In this document: one piece after another, positions 7,142 to 7,884 of the stretch
Layout: every line of letters starts with the position of its first letter
Numbering within the stretch: the stretch's first letter is position 1
Program-made: the position numbers and the translations under genes
Notes under the pieces: model-generated
Told to the model about the DNA's origin: nothing
Database searches by the model: none
Seen by the model: only the letters and a program-made list of their open reading frames with translations
From: Chloroflexota bacterium
GTDB lineage: Bacteria; Chloroflexota; Anaerolineae; Anaerolineales; UBA11858
Direction: 5' to 3'
Assembly: GCA_003513015.1 (NCBI GenBank)
Contig: DOTA01000044.1
Location: forward strand, 1,999 to 9,882
Length of the DNA: 7,884 nt

Positions 7142-7187
7142 GGCTGAGAATTGCATTGTATTACTTGAGAAGGCGCAATCCTCAGCC
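7142..7187. repeat. 13-bp near-perfect inverted repeat upstream of the aminotransferase
   Basis: Arms GGCTGAGAATTGC (7142-7154) and GCAATCCTCAGCC (7175-7187) pair with one mismatch around a 20-nt loop. The left arm covers the expected -35 zone of the minus-strand promoter, so an operator role is plausible. Confidence 0.6.
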
Positions 7188-7189
7188 TG

Positions 7190-7220
7190 GGGCATTCTAT
7201 ACCCCAAGGGCATTCTATAC
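7190..7220. repeat. 13-bp perfect direct repeat GGGCATTCTATAC
   Basis: Two exact copies at 7190-7202 and 7208-7220, 18 bp apart start to start, in the divergent intergenic region. On the minus strand each reads GTATAGAATGCCC. They could be binding sites for a regulator or minus-strand -10-like elements; no protein is implied by the sequence. Confidence 0.6.
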
Positions 7221-7266
7221 TGCGCTCTTTCCCAGGTTTGGTCTCTGTGGTTTAATCGTTGAAGCA

Positions 7267-7300
7267 GGTAACTGGTTATTGGGTAACCAGATAATTGGGT
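7267..7300. repeat. GGTAAC/ATTGGG repeat with 7-bp palindrome upstream of the dehydrogenase
   Basis: GGTAAC occurs at 7267-7272 and 7282-7287, and ATTGGGT at 7278-7284 and 7294-7300, so the stretch is an imperfect tandem repeat of about 15-16 bp. Within it CTGGTTA (7272-7278) and TAACCAG (7284-7290) form a perfect inverted repeat with a 5-nt loop. It overlaps the predicted -35 box of the rightward promoter, so it may be an operator. Its style resembles the mraZ-rsmH spacer repeat, though the words differ. Confidence 0.5.
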
Positions 7301-7308
7301 GTTATAGT
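7279..7308 (+). promoter_or_regulatory. Possible promoter for the UDP-sugar dehydrogenase gene
   Basis: TTGGGT (7279-7284), 18-nt spacer, TATAGT (7303-7308). The -10 matches at 5 of 6 bases and the -35 is weak. A leader of about 50 nt would follow, with AGGAG at 7352-7356 before the start codon. Confidence 0.5.
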
Positions 7309-7363
7309 ATGCAGATTTCCCAGTTAATCAATTGCCCCAATCACGAATAACAGGAGAGCCACC

Positions 7364-7884
7364 ATGCACTTCAACAAAATCTGCGTTCTCGGTCTGGGCT
7401 ATATTGGTCTGCCTACCGCCAGCACTTTTGCCACCCACGGGATGCACGTTGTGGGGGTGGATGTTAACCAACAGGTCGTCGAAACCCTCCAGAGTGGAGA
7501 AATTCACATCCATGAACCGGGGCTGCGCACGCTCGTTCAGGCCGCTCTCAAATCCGGGAATCTCGAAATCTGCGATCAACCCGAGGAGGCAGATGCGTTT
7601 ATCATTGCGGTGCCGACACCCTTTAAGCCACAAGTTGCTAGCGGCAAGTTGCAAGGGTCAACCATCAACCACCAACTACCAACCGGGGATTATCCCCTCG
7701 CCGATCTCTCATATGTGATCTCTGCGGCGGAAGCGATTGTGCCGCACTTGCGCCCTGGTAATCTGGTGATGCTCGAATCCACATCGCCGCCGCGCACCAC
7801 CATTGACATTGTGGCCCCCATCCTCGAAAAATCGGGCCTCCAGGCCGGAGCCGATTTCCATCTGGCTTATTCGCCGGAGCGCGT
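7364..7884 (+). CDS. wecC: UDP-N-acetyl-D-mannosamine dehydrogenase-like protein, N-terminal part (cut by window edge)
   Basis: An NAD-dependent UDP-sugar 6-dehydrogenase of the WecC type, which oxidises UDP-ManNAc to UDP-ManNAcA for surface polysaccharides. The first 173 codons are present. The Rossmann motif reads VLGLGYIGLPTA at 8-19, then GVDVN at 31-35, EIHIHEPGL at 47-55, AVPTPFK at 82-88, LESTSPP at 137-143 and AYSPER at 168-173. The EIHIHEPGL and VPTPFK motifs resemble WecC more than ordinary UDP-glucose dehydrogenase. The ATG at 7364 has AGGAG 7 nt upstream. Oddity: about 25 residues separate VPTPFK from DLSYV, where E. coli WecC has five; the extra stretch is made of low-complexity repeat (see repeat entry). 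The frame stays open through it. The 3' part lies beyond the window. Confidence 0.88.
   Translation, partial: MHFNKICVLGLGYIGLPTASTFATHGMHVVGVDVNQQVVETLQSGEIHIHEPGLRTLVQAALKSGNLEICDQPEEADAFIIAVPTPFKPQVASGKLQGSTINHQLPTGDYPLADLSYVISAAEAIVPHLRPGNLVMLESTSPPRTTIDIVAPILEKSGLQAGADFHLAYSPER
7631..7687 (+). repeat. In-frame low-complexity repeat insert within the wecC-like gene
   Basis: The stretch holds CAAGTTGC twice (7631-7638 and 7645-7652, period 14), then AACC-rich words (AACCATCAACC at 7660-7670 and AACTACCAACC at 7674-7684). It encodes residues around 90-108 with no counterpart in the WecC family as I recall it, lying between VPTPFK and DLSYV. The words AACCATCAA and AACTACC also occur in the mraZ-rsmH spacer on the minus strand, suggesting one repeat family. 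The exact edges are uncertain by several bases. Confidence 0.6.

Noticed and set aside
7097..7213. N-terminal extension of the aminotransferase to 7213
   Set aside because: It covers the TATAAT box and the inverted repeat, and a GGAGA sits correctly before the ATG at 7096.
7332..7718. 128-codon plus-strand frame overlapping the start of the wecC-like gene
   Set aside because: Different frame from the clear Rossmann-fold protein; composition is frame-shadow-like. The antisense frame at 7328-7654 is rejected for the same reason.

Overview
The window is a piece of a bacterial chromosome that carries the start of a division and cell wall (dcw) cluster on the minus strand. Protein style and layout suggest a member of the Chloroflexota, probably Anaerolineae-like. 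This is an inference from recognition, because no search was possible.

Right to left on the minus strand (5337 down to 1) the order is mraZ, rsmH, an ftsL-like gene, a class B penicillin-binding protein (ftsI), murF, and the first 62 codons of mraY. The last four are packed tightly: 8 nt between the ftsL-like gene and ftsI, 8 nt between ftsI and murF, and a 4-nt ATGA overlap between murF and mraY. Several Shine-Dalgarno sequences sit on or inside the upstream gene, which suggests translational coupling. No murE lies in its usual place between ftsI and murF. The mraZ promoter is followed by three GTGGR repeats at exact 10-bp spacing, which look like the MraZ autoregulatory operator, and then by a GC-rich leader hairpin. 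The cluster links envelope synthesis (MurF, MraY), septal transpeptidation (FtsI with the FtsL-like partner), ribosome modification (RsmH) and the regulator MraZ.

Upstream of the cluster, on the same strand and separated by a strong terminator (5517-5556), is a class V aminotransferase resembling the cysteine desulfurase domain of molybdenum cofactor sulfurase (5591-7096). It has its own near-perfect -10 box.

A 267-bp divergent intergenic region (7097-7363) holds promoters for both directions, a 13-bp direct repeat, a 13-bp near-perfect inverted repeat and a 7-bp inverted repeat. Rightward, the window ends inside a WecC-type UDP-N-acetylmannosamine dehydrogenase gene (7364 to edge).

The most unusual observation is a family-like, low-complexity repeat built on GGTAGTT/AACTACC and AACCATCAA words. 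It forms a palindromic element between mraZ and rsmH, and a similar stretch seems to have entered the wecC-like gene in frame, adding about 20 residues beside the conserved VPTPFK motif. No tRNA, rRNA, CRISPR array or transposase gene was seen.
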